Source of the DNA: an uncultured Anaerolineales bacterium
GTDB lineage: Bacteria; Chloroflexota; Anaerolineae; Anaerolineales; Villigracilaceae
Length of the DNA stretch: 6,261 nt
Assembly (NCBI GenBank): GCA_938008865.1
Contig: CALLJA010000130.1
Coordinates: 1 to 6,261, forward strand
Direction of reading: 5' to 3'
The notes below the pieces were generated by a model. The model was not told where the DNA came from and searched no databases. It saw only the letters and a list, made by a program, of their open reading frames with translations. Shown here piece by piece: positions 1 to 5,393 of this stretch. Position numbers and translations under genes: made by a program. The stretch's first letter is position 1. Every line of letters begins with the position of its first letter.

Positions 1-8
1 CCCTCCTG
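1..8 (-). promoter_or_regulatory. Strong Shine-Dalgarno-like sequence at window edge
   Basis: Read on the minus strand, positions 7 to 2 give AGGAGG, about 17 nt beyond the stop codon of the MgtC-family gene. Its place at the edge suggests that another minus-strand gene starts just outside the window and continues the operon. The start codon itself is not visible, so this is an inference. Confidence 0.4.
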
Positions 9-24
9 AATTGCCTGACTGCGG

Positions 25-663
25 CTAATAATCCAACTCATGTACGTCGGGGTCGGCCAGCATGGCCTTGACGAATTGCTCGTGTCTCTTCGGTGAGCCG
101 ATGGTGCGCCAGGTGCTGACGGTGGCATTGTCGGTCTTGGTCAGGTGATATTCGAGTACCTGTAGTTTGGTGGAGCGCATCAAGCGGTCTGCTTCGGAGG
201 CTTTTTCCGCATGGGTGGAGCGGATCACCACGCGGTAGGTGCGCGCTTCGCGGATATGGTCGATCACGCCTTCCAGGTAGGGGAAGACCAGCAGCACCAC
301 CAGCACGGCGGCGGTCGCGCCCAGCACGAATGGGATCTCGCCCGCGCCGATGCCCATGCCCAATGCGGACGAGAGCCAGATAGTGGCGGCAGTCGTCAGC
401 CCCGCGATGCGCCCGCCCTCGCGGATGATGGTCCCCGCGCCGAGGAAGCCGATGCCCGTCACGATGTTGGCGGCGATGCGCGTGCGGCTGTTGCCAGGGT
501 CGAGGCTGATCGAGAAGATCGTGAACAACGCCGCGCCGACCGTGATCAGGATGATGGTACGGAAGCCCGCCGCCTTATCCTGAAACTCGCGTTCCGCGCC
601 GATGACCCCGCCGACCAGGATGGCTAGGCCGAGTTTGATGAGGTTTTCAGTAAGGATGTCCAT
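25..663 (-). CDS. MgtC/SapB family membrane protein
   Basis: A 212-residue inner-membrane protein of the MgtC/SapB family. The family is known for roles in low-magnesium growth and intramacrophage survival, and in some members for modulating ATP synthase or other membrane proteins; environmental homologues are mostly uncharacterised. The N-terminal part has about five hydrophobic segments (roughly residues 8-24, 36-52, 64-80, 90-107 and 112-130). It carries the family signatures: GAERE (22-26) followed by AGFRT (32-36), then RIAANIVTGIGFLGAG (62-77) and GLTTAATIW (88-96). Residues about 140-212 form a soluble tail like the ACT-like C-terminal domain found in many members, so the protein looks full length. 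The ATG lies 9 nt after the stop of the upstream DUF255-family gene and has no clear ribosome binding site of its own, which suggests translational coupling. The exact function (magnesium-related or not) cannot be deduced. Confidence 0.93.
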   Translation of the reverse strand: MDILTENLIKLGLAILVGGVIGAEREFQDKAAGFRTIILITVGAALFTIFSISLDPGNSRTRIAANIVTGIGFLGAGTIIREGGRIAGLTTAATIWLSSALGMGIGAGEIPFVLGATAAVLVVLLVFPYLEGVIDHIREARTYRVVIRSTHAEKASEADRLMRSTKLQVLEYHLTKTDNATVSTWRTIGSPKRHEQFVKAMLADPDVHELDY

Positions 664-672
664 GATGATATT

Positions 673-2775
673 TTACAACTGTTTCAGCAGGTCGTTCACG
701 TCTGTCACGGGCTGGCGGCAGACGAAACTTTCGCACACGTAGGCGCTGGGAAGTCCGTCCACGAGCGGACGGTTGCGCAGCAGGGCAGGAGCGTCGTCCG
801 CGGGCGGGTGGGGCGAGGCCGCCGCCACCACGTTGGGCCGATACGCCGACCGAACGGCCTGGACCAGCGCCTCAGCCGATTCACCTGCGCCCACCACCGC
901 CACCTGCTTCACAGGCCCATGAGCGAAATCCAGCGCCGACAGCCAGCGCGCAAATGCCGTGGGATATTTCAAGGCATAATCGCTCACCAGCCATAGTGAC
1001 TGCTCCGCGCGGTCACGGTACTCGCCCTGGTCGGTGAGGGCCGCCAGTTTGAGCAGGGCCTCGCAGGCCAGTGCATTGCCCGAGGGCGTGGCGTTATCCT
1101 GGATGTCCTTGGGCCGCACCAACAGCGACTCGCCGTCAGCGGGCGTGTCGAAGAAGCCACCTGCAGGATCGCTGAAGCGTTCAATCATTTCATCTGCTAA
1201 TTCTACGGCGGCATTGAACCACTTGTTATCGAAATCGGTCTGATACAACTCCAGCAGGCCGAGGATCAGCGCGGCGTAATCCTCGAGGAAGACCTCCCGC
1301 GTGACCTGGCCGTCGCGCCAGGCGCGGCGCAGTTTGCCATCAGGCCGCAGCGCGCGCAGGAGGAAATCTGCGCTGCGCGTAGCCACCTTGTAGTAGATGT
1401 CATTGAGAGGGCGGTGCTCTTCCGCCCGAAGCAATCTCGTGGACTCAGCGGGAGCTTGCTTTGTCGTCACTGCATGGCTCTTCGTAACGACGCGCGCCGC
1501 CTCGGCAAATACGGCCAGCATCAGGCCATTCCAGGCGGTGAGGACTTTGTCGTCCGTGCCTGGGCGGATGCGCCTCTCGCGTACGGCCAGCAGGCTGCGG
1601 TGGCACTCGGCCAGTTTGGCGGGGACAGTTTCAGGGTCCAGGCCGAAGCGGGAGGCGAGGGTGGCGTCGTCGAGGGCGCGCTGCAGGACGGTCCTGCCTT
1701 CCCAATTTCCCTGGGCGCTGACGCCATACGCGGCGACGAAGAATCTGCTTTCTGCGCCCAGCGTCGACTCGATCTCGTCGACAGTCCAGACGTAATACTT
1801 GCCCTCCACGCCCTCCGAATCGGCGTCGAGCGAGGAATAGAAGCCGCCCTCGGGGTGGGTGAGTTCGCGCATCACGAAGTTGAGCGTCTCTTCGACGATG
1901 TAGCTATAGAAGGGCTCGCCTGTGACCTGCCAGGCGTGCAGATAAGCGCGGGCAAGTTGGGCATTGTCGTACAGCATTTTCTCGAAGTGCGGCACGCGCC
2001 AGAAGTTGTCGGTGCTGTAGCGCGAGAAGCCGCCGCCGACCACGTCGTACATGCCGCCGCGCGCCATGCTTTGCAGCGCGTGCAGGGCGGCCTTCATGCC
2101 CGTGGAAGTATTGCCCTCCCGCCCTGCGCGGCGCAGTAAGAACTCAATCGTCATCGGCTGCGGGAACTTGGGCGCGGCCCCCCAGCCGCCGTAGCCCCAA
2201 TCATAATGTTCGATAATGGCGGCCGTGATGGCTTCCAGGTGCTGCGGCGCAAGCGAAAAGTTGCTGGCGCGGCTTTGCAGCGCCGATTGCAGGTGGGCCG
2301 TCACCTGGCCGCCGACCTTGGCCACTTCGGCGCGTTCGTTCTGCCAGGCGTTGGCCAGCCCGTTGAGCACGTCGCGGAAGGAGGGCATGTTGTAACGCGC
2401 CACGGGCGGGAAGTAGGTGCCCGCGTAGAACGGCTGCAGGTCGGGCGTGAGGAATACGGACATCGGCCAGCCGCCCGAACCCGTCAGGGCGGTGGTGGCC
2501 TGCATGTAGATGGCGTCCAGGTCGGGGCGTTCTTCGCGGTCTACCTTGATGTTAATGAAGTGTTCGTTCATATATGCGGCGGTCTCGGCATCCTCGAAGG
2601 ATTCGTGCGCCATCACATGACACCAGTGACAGGCTGCATAGCCGATGCTGAGGAAGATGGGCTTATCTTCAGCCTTGGCTTTGGTCAGCGCCTCCTCGCC
2701 CCAGGGGAACCAGTCCACGGGGTTGTGGGCGTGTTGCAGCAGATAAGGAGAGGTGGAGCGGGAGAGTCGGTTCAT
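673..2775 (-). CDS. Thioredoxin domain-containing protein, YyaL/SPATA20 (DUF255) family
   Basis: A 700-residue cytosolic protein (no signal peptide) of the family that includes Bacillus YyaL and animal SPATA20. Its N-terminal thioredoxin-like domain (about 1-165) has the redox-type motif ACHWCHVM (48-55, Cys49 and Cys52), then VDREERPD (78-85) and GGWPMSVFLTP (101-111), which holds the expected cis-proline region. The rest is an alpha/alpha six-barrel like glycoside hydrolases and epimerases, with GYGGWGAAPKFPQP (194-207), GGGFSRYSTD (247-256), VPHFEKMLYDNAQLA (261-275), TAWNGLML (413-420) and DNATPSGNALA (560-570). The physiological substrate of the family is not established. The start is supported by AAAGGTGA just upstream and a -10 hexamer 26 nt before the ATG. 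Oddity: residues 429-459 are encoded by a palindromic repeat element inserted in frame between EAARV and the helix ending ADFLL. Without it the protein would be near the family's usual length. The MgtC-family gene follows in the same operon. Confidence 0.95.
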   Translation of the reverse strand: MNRLSRSTSPYLLQHAHNPVDWFPWGEEALTKAKAEDKPIFLSIGYAACHWCHVMAHESFEDAETAAYMNEHFINIKVDREERPDLDAIYMQATTALTGSGGWPMSVFLTPDLQPFYAGTYFPPVARYNMPSFRDVLNGLANAWQNERAEVAKVGGQVTAHLQSALQSRASNFSLAPQHLEAITAAIIEHYDWGYGGWGAAPKFPQPMTIEFLLRRAGREGNTSTGMKAALHALQSMARGGMYDVVGGGFSRYSTDNFWRVPHFEKMLYDNAQLARAYLHAWQVTGEPFYSYIVEETLNFVMRELTHPEGGFYSSLDADSEGVEGKYYVWTVDEIESTLGAESRFFVAAYGVSAQGNWEGRTVLQRALDDATLASRFGLDPETVPAKLAECHRSLLAVRERRIRPGTDDKVLTAWNGLMLAVFAEAARVVTKSHAVTTKQAPAESTRLLRAEEHRPLNDIYYKVATRSADFLLRALRPDGKLRRAWRDGQVTREVFLEDYAALILGLLELYQTDFDNKWFNAAVELADEMIERFSDPAGGFFDTPADGESLLVRPKDIQDNATPSGNALACEALLKLAALTDQGEYRDRAEQSLWLVSDYALKYPTAFARWLSALDFAHGPVKQVAVVGAGESAEALVQAVRSAYRPNVVAAASPHPPADDAPALLRNRPLVDGLPSAYVCESFVCRQPVTDVNDLLKQL
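1399..1491. repeat. In-frame palindromic repeat element within the DUF255-family gene
   Basis: A 93-bp imperfect palindrome, exactly 31 codons, lies inside the coding sequence. The outer ends are GTCATTG (1399-1405) and TAACGAC (1485-1491), which match as an inverted pair at 5 of 7 positions. The inner arms GAAGCAATCTC (1428-1438) and GAGCTTGCTTT (1452-1462) match at 9 of 11 around a 13-nt centre. A nested perfect hairpin, GGGCGG/CCGCCC (1409-1414 and 1422-1427), sits in the left half. The encoded peptide (residues 429-459) has no counterpart I recall in the family. The wording of the element, with ends like GTCATTGCGAGG and an inner GAAGCAATCTC, resembles dispersed palindromes I remember from Chloroflexota and other genomes. 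That likeness is from memory and was not searched. Confidence 0.7.
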
Positions 2776-2778
2776 GGG

Positions 2779-2786
2779 TCACCTTT
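2779..2786 (-). promoter_or_regulatory. Ribosome binding site of the DUF255-family gene
   Basis: On the minus strand AAAGGTGA runs from 2786 to 2779 and is followed by CCC and the ATG at 2775. It fixes the chosen start of the DUF255-family gene and shows that this gene, unlike its two divergent neighbours, has a normal leader. Confidence 0.6.
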
Positions 2787-2801
2787 GATCGAAGTGACGT
2801 G

Positions 2802-2807
2802 ATTATA
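2802..2807 (-). promoter_or_regulatory. -10 element for the DUF255/MgtC operon
   Basis: A perfect TATAAT reads from 2807 to 2802 on the minus strand, 26 nt before the ATG. It would give a short leader of about 20 nt holding the ribosome binding site. No good -35 hexamer is seen at 16-18 bp; T-rich CGTTTT at 17 bp is the nearest. It sits directly after the methyltransferase terminator, as expected of a new transcription unit. Confidence 0.55.
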
Positions 2808-2820
2808 CAGGAAGGCGCGG

Positions 2821-2852
2821 AAACAAAACGACCGCCTCTCCTGGCGGCCGTT
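2821..2852 (-). terminator. Rho-independent terminator of the methyltransferase gene
   Basis: On the minus strand, 14 nt after the methyltransferase stop codon, AACGGCCGCC (2852-2843) pairs with GGCGGTCGTT (2836-2827). The stem is 10 bp with one G-U pair and the loop is 6 nt (AGGAGA). It runs directly into a T-rich tract, TTTTGTTT (2828-2821). This is a classic intrinsic terminator shape and separates the methyltransferase from the DUF255 operon. Confidence 0.85.
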
Positions 2853-2866
2853 GCTTGAGGCGCGGG

Positions 2867-3586
2867 TTACAGTTTTTGCCCGCTGATCACCAACGCGCTG
2901 GCCCCGTGGAAGCCGACCTGGCGCGCCCGCCCGCGCAGCGACTCGCCCTGGGCTTTGAGTGAGTCTTCTTCGGGCAGGCCCTGAATGCGTTCGCGGAGAT
3001 ACTGGTCGATGACGCCGTCGATCTCGGACAGGGTCTCGGGGGCCAGCGGGTCGTCGGACAGGTCGGACAGGTCGTCGCAGGTCAGGTTGTCCAGGCCCAG
3101 GCTTTGCAGCAGGGATATGATCTCGTCGCGCCGATAGGTCGGGTTGTGGCAGATGCCGCGGGCGGTATCCACCCGTCCCCACCAGTCGTGCAGCAGCACG
3201 TGCGTCAACTGGGCGTCGGTCTGGCGGTCGCGGTACATCTCGCTGACGATCAACAATCCGCCAGGCCGCAGGACGCGTTTCATCTCATTCAAGGCTTGCA
3301 GCGGATCTGGCAGGTGGTGCAGCGAGGAGCAAATACTGACCGTGTCGAAACTGGCCTCGGGGAATTCCAGATAGGCCGCATCCATGCGCATGAAGCGGAC
3401 GGTGGAATCCGCGCCGAAGCGCTCGCGGAAGCCTGCCTCGGCGCGTTCGCTGGTATCCACGCCGACGATCTCGGCGTATGAGGCCAGGCATTCCTGGAGC
3501 ACGCCCACGAACCCGCCCGCGCCTGTGGCCGCGTCCAGCACCGAGCCGCCATGGATATGACCGAGGATGTCTTTGAAAGTACTCAT
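2867..3586 (-). CDS. Class I SAM-dependent methyltransferase (UbiE/Methyltransf_11 type)
   Basis: A 239-residue cytosolic methyltransferase with the Rossmann-like SAM-binding fold. Motif I is VLDAATGAGGF (16-26, Asp18 and the GxG turn). The acidic residue that would bind the ribose hydroxyls of SAM is Asp44 in VGVDTS. MDAAYLEFPEASFDTV (68-83) contains the adenine-contacting Asp69. SSLHHLPDP (87-95) and MKRVLRPGGLLIVSEM (102-117) are the usual post-motifs of the ubiquinone/menaquinone-methyltransferase-like group. The C-terminal part (about 120-239) is not a pattern I can tie to a substrate; it includes an acidic repeat DLSDLSDD (172-179). The substrate is therefore unknown. The gene stands alone: it has its own promoter at the divergent region and its own terminator. 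The -10-like TACAAT ends 6 nt before the ATG, so the transcript may be leaderless. The GAGGGT touching the ATG is too close for a standard ribosome binding site. Confidence 0.92.
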   Translation of the reverse strand: MSTFKDILGHIHGGSVLDAATGAGGFVGVLQECLASYAEIVGVDTSERAEAGFRERFGADSTVRFMRMDAAYLEFPEASFDTVSICSSLHHLPDPLQALNEMKRVLRPGGLLIVSEMYRDRQTDAQLTHVLLHDWWGRVDTARGICHNPTYRRDEIISLLQSLGLDNLTCDDLSDLSDDPLAPETLSEIDGVIDQYLRERIQGLPEEDSLKAQGESLRGRARQVGFHGASALVISGQKL

Positions 3587-3592
3587 ACCCTC

Positions 3593-3598
3593 ATTGTA
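3593..3598 (-). promoter_or_regulatory. -10 element of the methyltransferase gene, leaderless type
   Basis: TACAAT reads from 3598 to 3593 on the minus strand, with exactly 6 nt between it and the ATG at 3586. Transcription would begin at or next to the start codon. No -35 consensus is present upstream. The 11-bp repeat array begins about 29 bp upstream of this hexamer, roughly at -40. Confidence 0.45.
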
Positions 3599-3626
3599 TC
3601 CCTTTTACGGCGCATGGGATGCGGTG

Positions 3627-3703
3627 GATATGGGATCGATATAGGATGGATATAGGATGGATATGGGATGGATATAGGATCGATATAGGATCGATATAGG
3701 ATG
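3627..3703. repeat. Tandem array of seven 11-bp units in a divergent intergenic region
   Basis: Seven contiguous units fit the consensus GATAT(A/G)GGAT(C/G) with a strict 11-bp period: 3627, 3638, 3649, 3660, 3671, 3682 and 3693. They differ only at position 6 (A or G) and position 11 (C or G). A weaker copy, GCATGGGATGC, lies just left at about 3612-3622. The units have no spacers. A period of 11 bp is close to one helical turn, so a binding protein would meet every copy on nearly the same face. It lies between the divergent starts of the methyltransferase and the nucleotidyltransferase. Confidence 0.95.
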
Positions 3704-3771
3704 ACCCCCGCCATACGGCCTTTGGCGGCTGGAGAAGCCCGCCTGCAGCCTTTCGCAGCCGCATTTCCCTG
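3704..3771. other. Intergenic segment between the repeat array and the plus-strand promoter
   Basis: This 68-bp stretch holds a small inverted pair, CCGCCA (3708-3713) and TGGCGG (3723-3728), with a 9-nt loop. It lacks a T tract, so it is not a terminator. It could be a protein site or a chance pairing. Nothing else is recognised. Confidence 0.3.
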
Positions 3772-3777
3772 TATAAT
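3772..3777 (+). promoter_or_regulatory. -10 element of the nucleotidyltransferase operon, leaderless type
   Basis: A perfect TATAAT ends 6 nt before the ATG at 3784, so transcription should start at or beside the start codon. There is no Shine-Dalgarno sequence in the intervening CGGCGC. No good -35 hexamer is found: TTTCGC at 3751-3756 is the nearest, with only 15 bp spacing. The spacing is identical to that on the divergent side. Confidence 0.55.
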
Positions 3778-3783
3778 CGGCGC

Positions 3784-4335
3784 ATGTCCCAGCCTCGATA
3801 TGCGCGCATCGGCATGGTAGCCCGCTGGCGGCCCGTCCACAATGGACAAGCCGCCGTGCTGCGCGCGCTGTGCGCGGATGCGCGCGAGGCGCTGCTTGGC
3901 ATCGGGTCGTCCAACCGCTACAACGCCCGCAATCCCTTTACCCTGACCGAAACCGAGGACATGCTGCGCCTGGCCCTGGACGGCCGCGAGAACGCGCGCC
4001 TGGTCCCCGTGCCCGACCTGGACGACGGTCCGCGCTGGCGGCTGATGCTGCTCGACCTGTTCGGTCCGCTCGACCTGTTCGTGACGGATAACCCCTATGT
4101 GGCGAATCTACTCAAGGACGATTACCCGCTGCGCCGACCCGTCGAGTTGGTCCCGCTAAATGAACGAGTCCGCATCGACGGGAGCATGGTGCGGGCGGCG
4201 ATGGCGCGGGGGGAACGGTGGCAGGCCTGGGTCCCAGACAGGGTGGCGGAGTACATCCAGTCGAACGGCCTGGACGTCCGCTTCCGCAAAGAGTTCGGTC
4301 TCGAAACGCTGGCAATGGCAACGGTAATCTCATAA
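3784..4335 (+). CDS. NMN adenylyltransferase-like nucleotidyltransferase (archaeal NadM type) with altered HxGH motif
   Basis: A 183-residue protein of the nucleotidylyltransferase superfamily, most like archaeal-type NMN adenylyltransferase (NadM), which joins ATP and nicotinamide mononucleotide to form NAD. Matching features are the N-terminal strand and loop GMVARWRPVHNG (10-21), NPFTLTETEDML (50-61), PVPDLDD (75-81), FVTDNPYVANLL (99-110), DGSMVRAAM (132-140) in the place of the ISxxxIR motif, and GERWQAWVPDRVAEYI (143-158). Length and motif order fit the family. Oddity: the catalytic HxGH signature reads His19-Asn20-Gly21-Gln22. The codon is CAA, one base from a His codon, so the second histidine, which normally contacts ATP phosphates, is missing. 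It may be a weak, specialised or inactive paralogue, or a subfamily trait. It heads a three-gene block and is probably translated from a leaderless transcript. The general family call is firm; the substrate NMN is an inference. Confidence 0.85.
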   Translation: MSQPRYARIGMVARWRPVHNGQAAVLRALCADAREALLGIGSSNRYNARNPFTLTETEDMLRLALDGRENARLVPVPDLDDGPRWRLMLLDLFGPLDLFVTDNPYVANLLKDDYPLRRPVELVPLNERVRIDGSMVRAAMARGERWQAWVPDRVAEYIQSNGLDVRFRKEFGLETLAMATVIS

Positions 4336-4354
4336 CGCGAGATGTTATCTCGCG
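4336..4354 (+). repeat. Perfect 8-bp hairpin between the nucleotidyltransferase and VWA genes
   Basis: CGCGAGAT (4336-4343) and ATCTCGCG (4347-4354) form a perfect inverted pair with a 3-nt loop (GTT), starting on the base after the TAA stop. No T tract follows, and the ribosome binding site of the next gene starts 8 nt downstream. It may be a transcript stabiliser, a weak attenuator or a processing site rather than a terminator. Confidence 0.6.
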
Positions 4355-4362
4355 CAACTTTC

Positions 4363-4368
4363 AGGAGG
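4363..4368 (+). promoter_or_regulatory. Ribosome binding site of the VWA gene
   Basis: A perfect AGGAGG lies 4 nt before the ATG at 4373. It supports this start codon and contrasts with the leaderless first gene of the block. Confidence 0.75.
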
Positions 4369-4372
4369 CATC

Positions 4373-5338
4373 ATGTATTCGTGGGATGAAGATACCAGCA
4401 AGTGGTACGGCTCGGGCAAGTATGCGTATGCGCCCGCGGCGGCGCCCGCGCGCGTCGATTCGGCCGAGCGCGCCAGGGCGGCAGGTCCGCGCACCTATCA
4501 AGGCAGGAGCGGCCCGAACGAGAAGATCATCGACCCGAAGAAGACCATCCGCAGCGAGTCGAAGAATCCGATCATCGTTGCCATCGACGTGACGGGCTCG
4601 ATGGCGCGCTGGCCGTTCGAGATCTTCGACCGCCTGCCGCTGTTGTATAACACGCTCTCGCAGTACCGCCCCGACGTGGAGATCTGCTTCGCCGCCATCG
4701 GCGACGCGGGCGTGGACCGTTGGCCGTTGCAGGTGACCAGTTTTGCCAGCGGTTTCGACCTGGAGCAATTGCTCGGTTCGCTCTACGGCGAAGGCGGCGG
4801 CGGCGATGCGCCCGAAAGCTACGGCCTGTTCGCGCATTGGGTCAATACCCACGTGCAGGTCCCCAACGTCGAAGAACCGCCTTTCTTGATCGTCTTTGGC
4901 GATGTGACCATGCATCCCGTCATCGCGCGCGGACAGGTCGAGCATTACCTGGGCGACAAGCGCGGCGGCGACCTGGACGCCCTCAAGGAATGGCAGCAGC
5001 TGACCCGCACCTGGAACACCTGGTTCATGCGCCGCCCGACGGGCAAGCGCGGCGACCAGGTCGATACGCAATGGGGCAAAGCCATCGGCGAGCAGAAGAT
5101 CTTCCACATCGAAGACGAACAGCGCGCCGTCGATTACGCCATGGGCATGATCGCCCGTTCCTGGGGCTATTTCGGCGATTTCCAGGAAAACCTGCGCGCC
5201 CGTCAGGACGAAACCAAAGTAGCGCAGGTCAGCAAGCCGATCGAGATGATCTGCCCGCGCTGCGGCGCGCCCATCCCCGTCACCACGGGCGGCGGCATGT
5301 TCAAGTGCGGTTTCTGCGGCACGACTCTCAAACTGTAA
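4373..5338 (+). CDS. VWA domain protein with C-terminal zinc ribbon
   Basis: A 321-residue protein without signal peptide or membrane segment, so probably cytosolic. Residues 1-60 are low in pattern (Ala/Pro-rich at 18-28). A von Willebrand factor A domain follows, about 65-265: the strand IIVAIDVTGSM (67-77) carries the metal-binding MIDAS residues Asp72, Thr74 and Ser76. GGGGDAPESYG (141-151, Asp145) is the second conserved turn seen in VWA proteins of the DxTGSM/GGGDxPE kind, such as the alpha-kinase-linked type. FLIVFGDVTMHP (171-182) is the next core strand. The tail is a four-cysteine zinc ribbon, CPRC (294-297) and CGFC (312-315). VWA domains mediate metal-dependent protein binding and zinc ribbons bind nucleic acid or protein, so a scaffold or assembly role is likely, but no partner is known. 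It lies 37 nt after the nucleotidyltransferase and 45 nt before the pyruvate-kinase-like gene. Confidence 0.85.
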   Translation: MYSWDEDTSKWYGSGKYAYAPAAAPARVDSAERARAAGPRTYQGRSGPNEKIIDPKKTIRSESKNPIIVAIDVTGSMARWPFEIFDRLPLLYNTLSQYRPDVEICFAAIGDAGVDRWPLQVTSFASGFDLEQLLGSLYGEGGGGDAPESYGLFAHWVNTHVQVPNVEEPPFLIVFGDVTMHPVIARGQVEHYLGDKRGGDLDALKEWQQLTRTWNTWFMRRPTGKRGDQVDTQWGKAIGEQKIFHIEDEQRAVDYAMGMIARSWGYFGDFQENLRARQDETKVAQVSKPIEMICPRCGAPIPVTTGGGMFKCGFCGTTLKL

Positions 5339-5393
5339 GGGCACGGCGCGACGCTCACACCATCCGCCAATCGAGGACTCGCCGTGCCCCTAC
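5335..5393. repeat. Palindrome over the VWA stop codon and the next start codon
   Basis: The arms GTAAGGGCACGGCG (5335-5348) and CGCCGTGCCCCTAC (5380-5393) are inverted copies matching at 13 of 14 positions, with a perfect 10-bp core (5339-5348 with 5380-5389). The left arm includes the TAA stop of the VWA gene. The right arm includes the GTG start of the next gene, and the 31-nt loop holds its ribosome binding site. The arm sequence resembles dispersed palindromes (GTAGGGGCACGGCG type) that I recall from Chloroflexota; this is memory, not a search. Confidence 0.75.
5373..5377 (+). promoter_or_regulatory. Ribosome binding site deciding the GTG start at 5384
   Basis: GAGGA lies 6 nt before the GTG at 5384. 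The reading frame is open upstream only to the TAA at 5336 and offers no ATG or TTG there, so this GTG is the best start. Confidence 0.6.

Noticed and set aside
1399..1491. Frameshift or assembly error in the DUF255-family gene at the unusual 31-residue segment
   Set aside because: The segment is 93 bp, the family frame resumes cleanly on both sides, and the palindromic structure explains the foreign peptide better than an error.
1414..2139. Plus-strand open frame of 241 codons within the DUF255-family gene
   Set aside because: The opposite strand encodes conserved family motifs over the whole stretch; this frame has none and no ribosome binding site.
3627..3703. CRISPR array
   Set aside because: Units are 11 bp and contiguous with no spacers, and no cas gene is present.
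3583..3914. Minus-strand open frames through the 11-bp array, giving Ile/Tyr/Pro-rich repeat peptides
   Set aside because: The repeat peptide follows from reading an 11-bp repeat in triplets. The frames overlap two better supported starts and have no motif.
4336..4354. Rho-independent terminator after the nucleotidyltransferase gene
   Set aside because: The hairpin is not followed by a T tract, and the next gene begins shortly afterwards with its own ribosome binding site and no visible promoter.
4361..5344. A long open frame (327 codons) on the minus strand opposite the VWA gene
   Set aside because: It mirrors the coding strand of a gene with clear VWA and zinc-ribbon motifs, its translation is Arg/Ala/Asp-rich with no recognisable motif, and high-GC codon use commonly creates such antisense frames.
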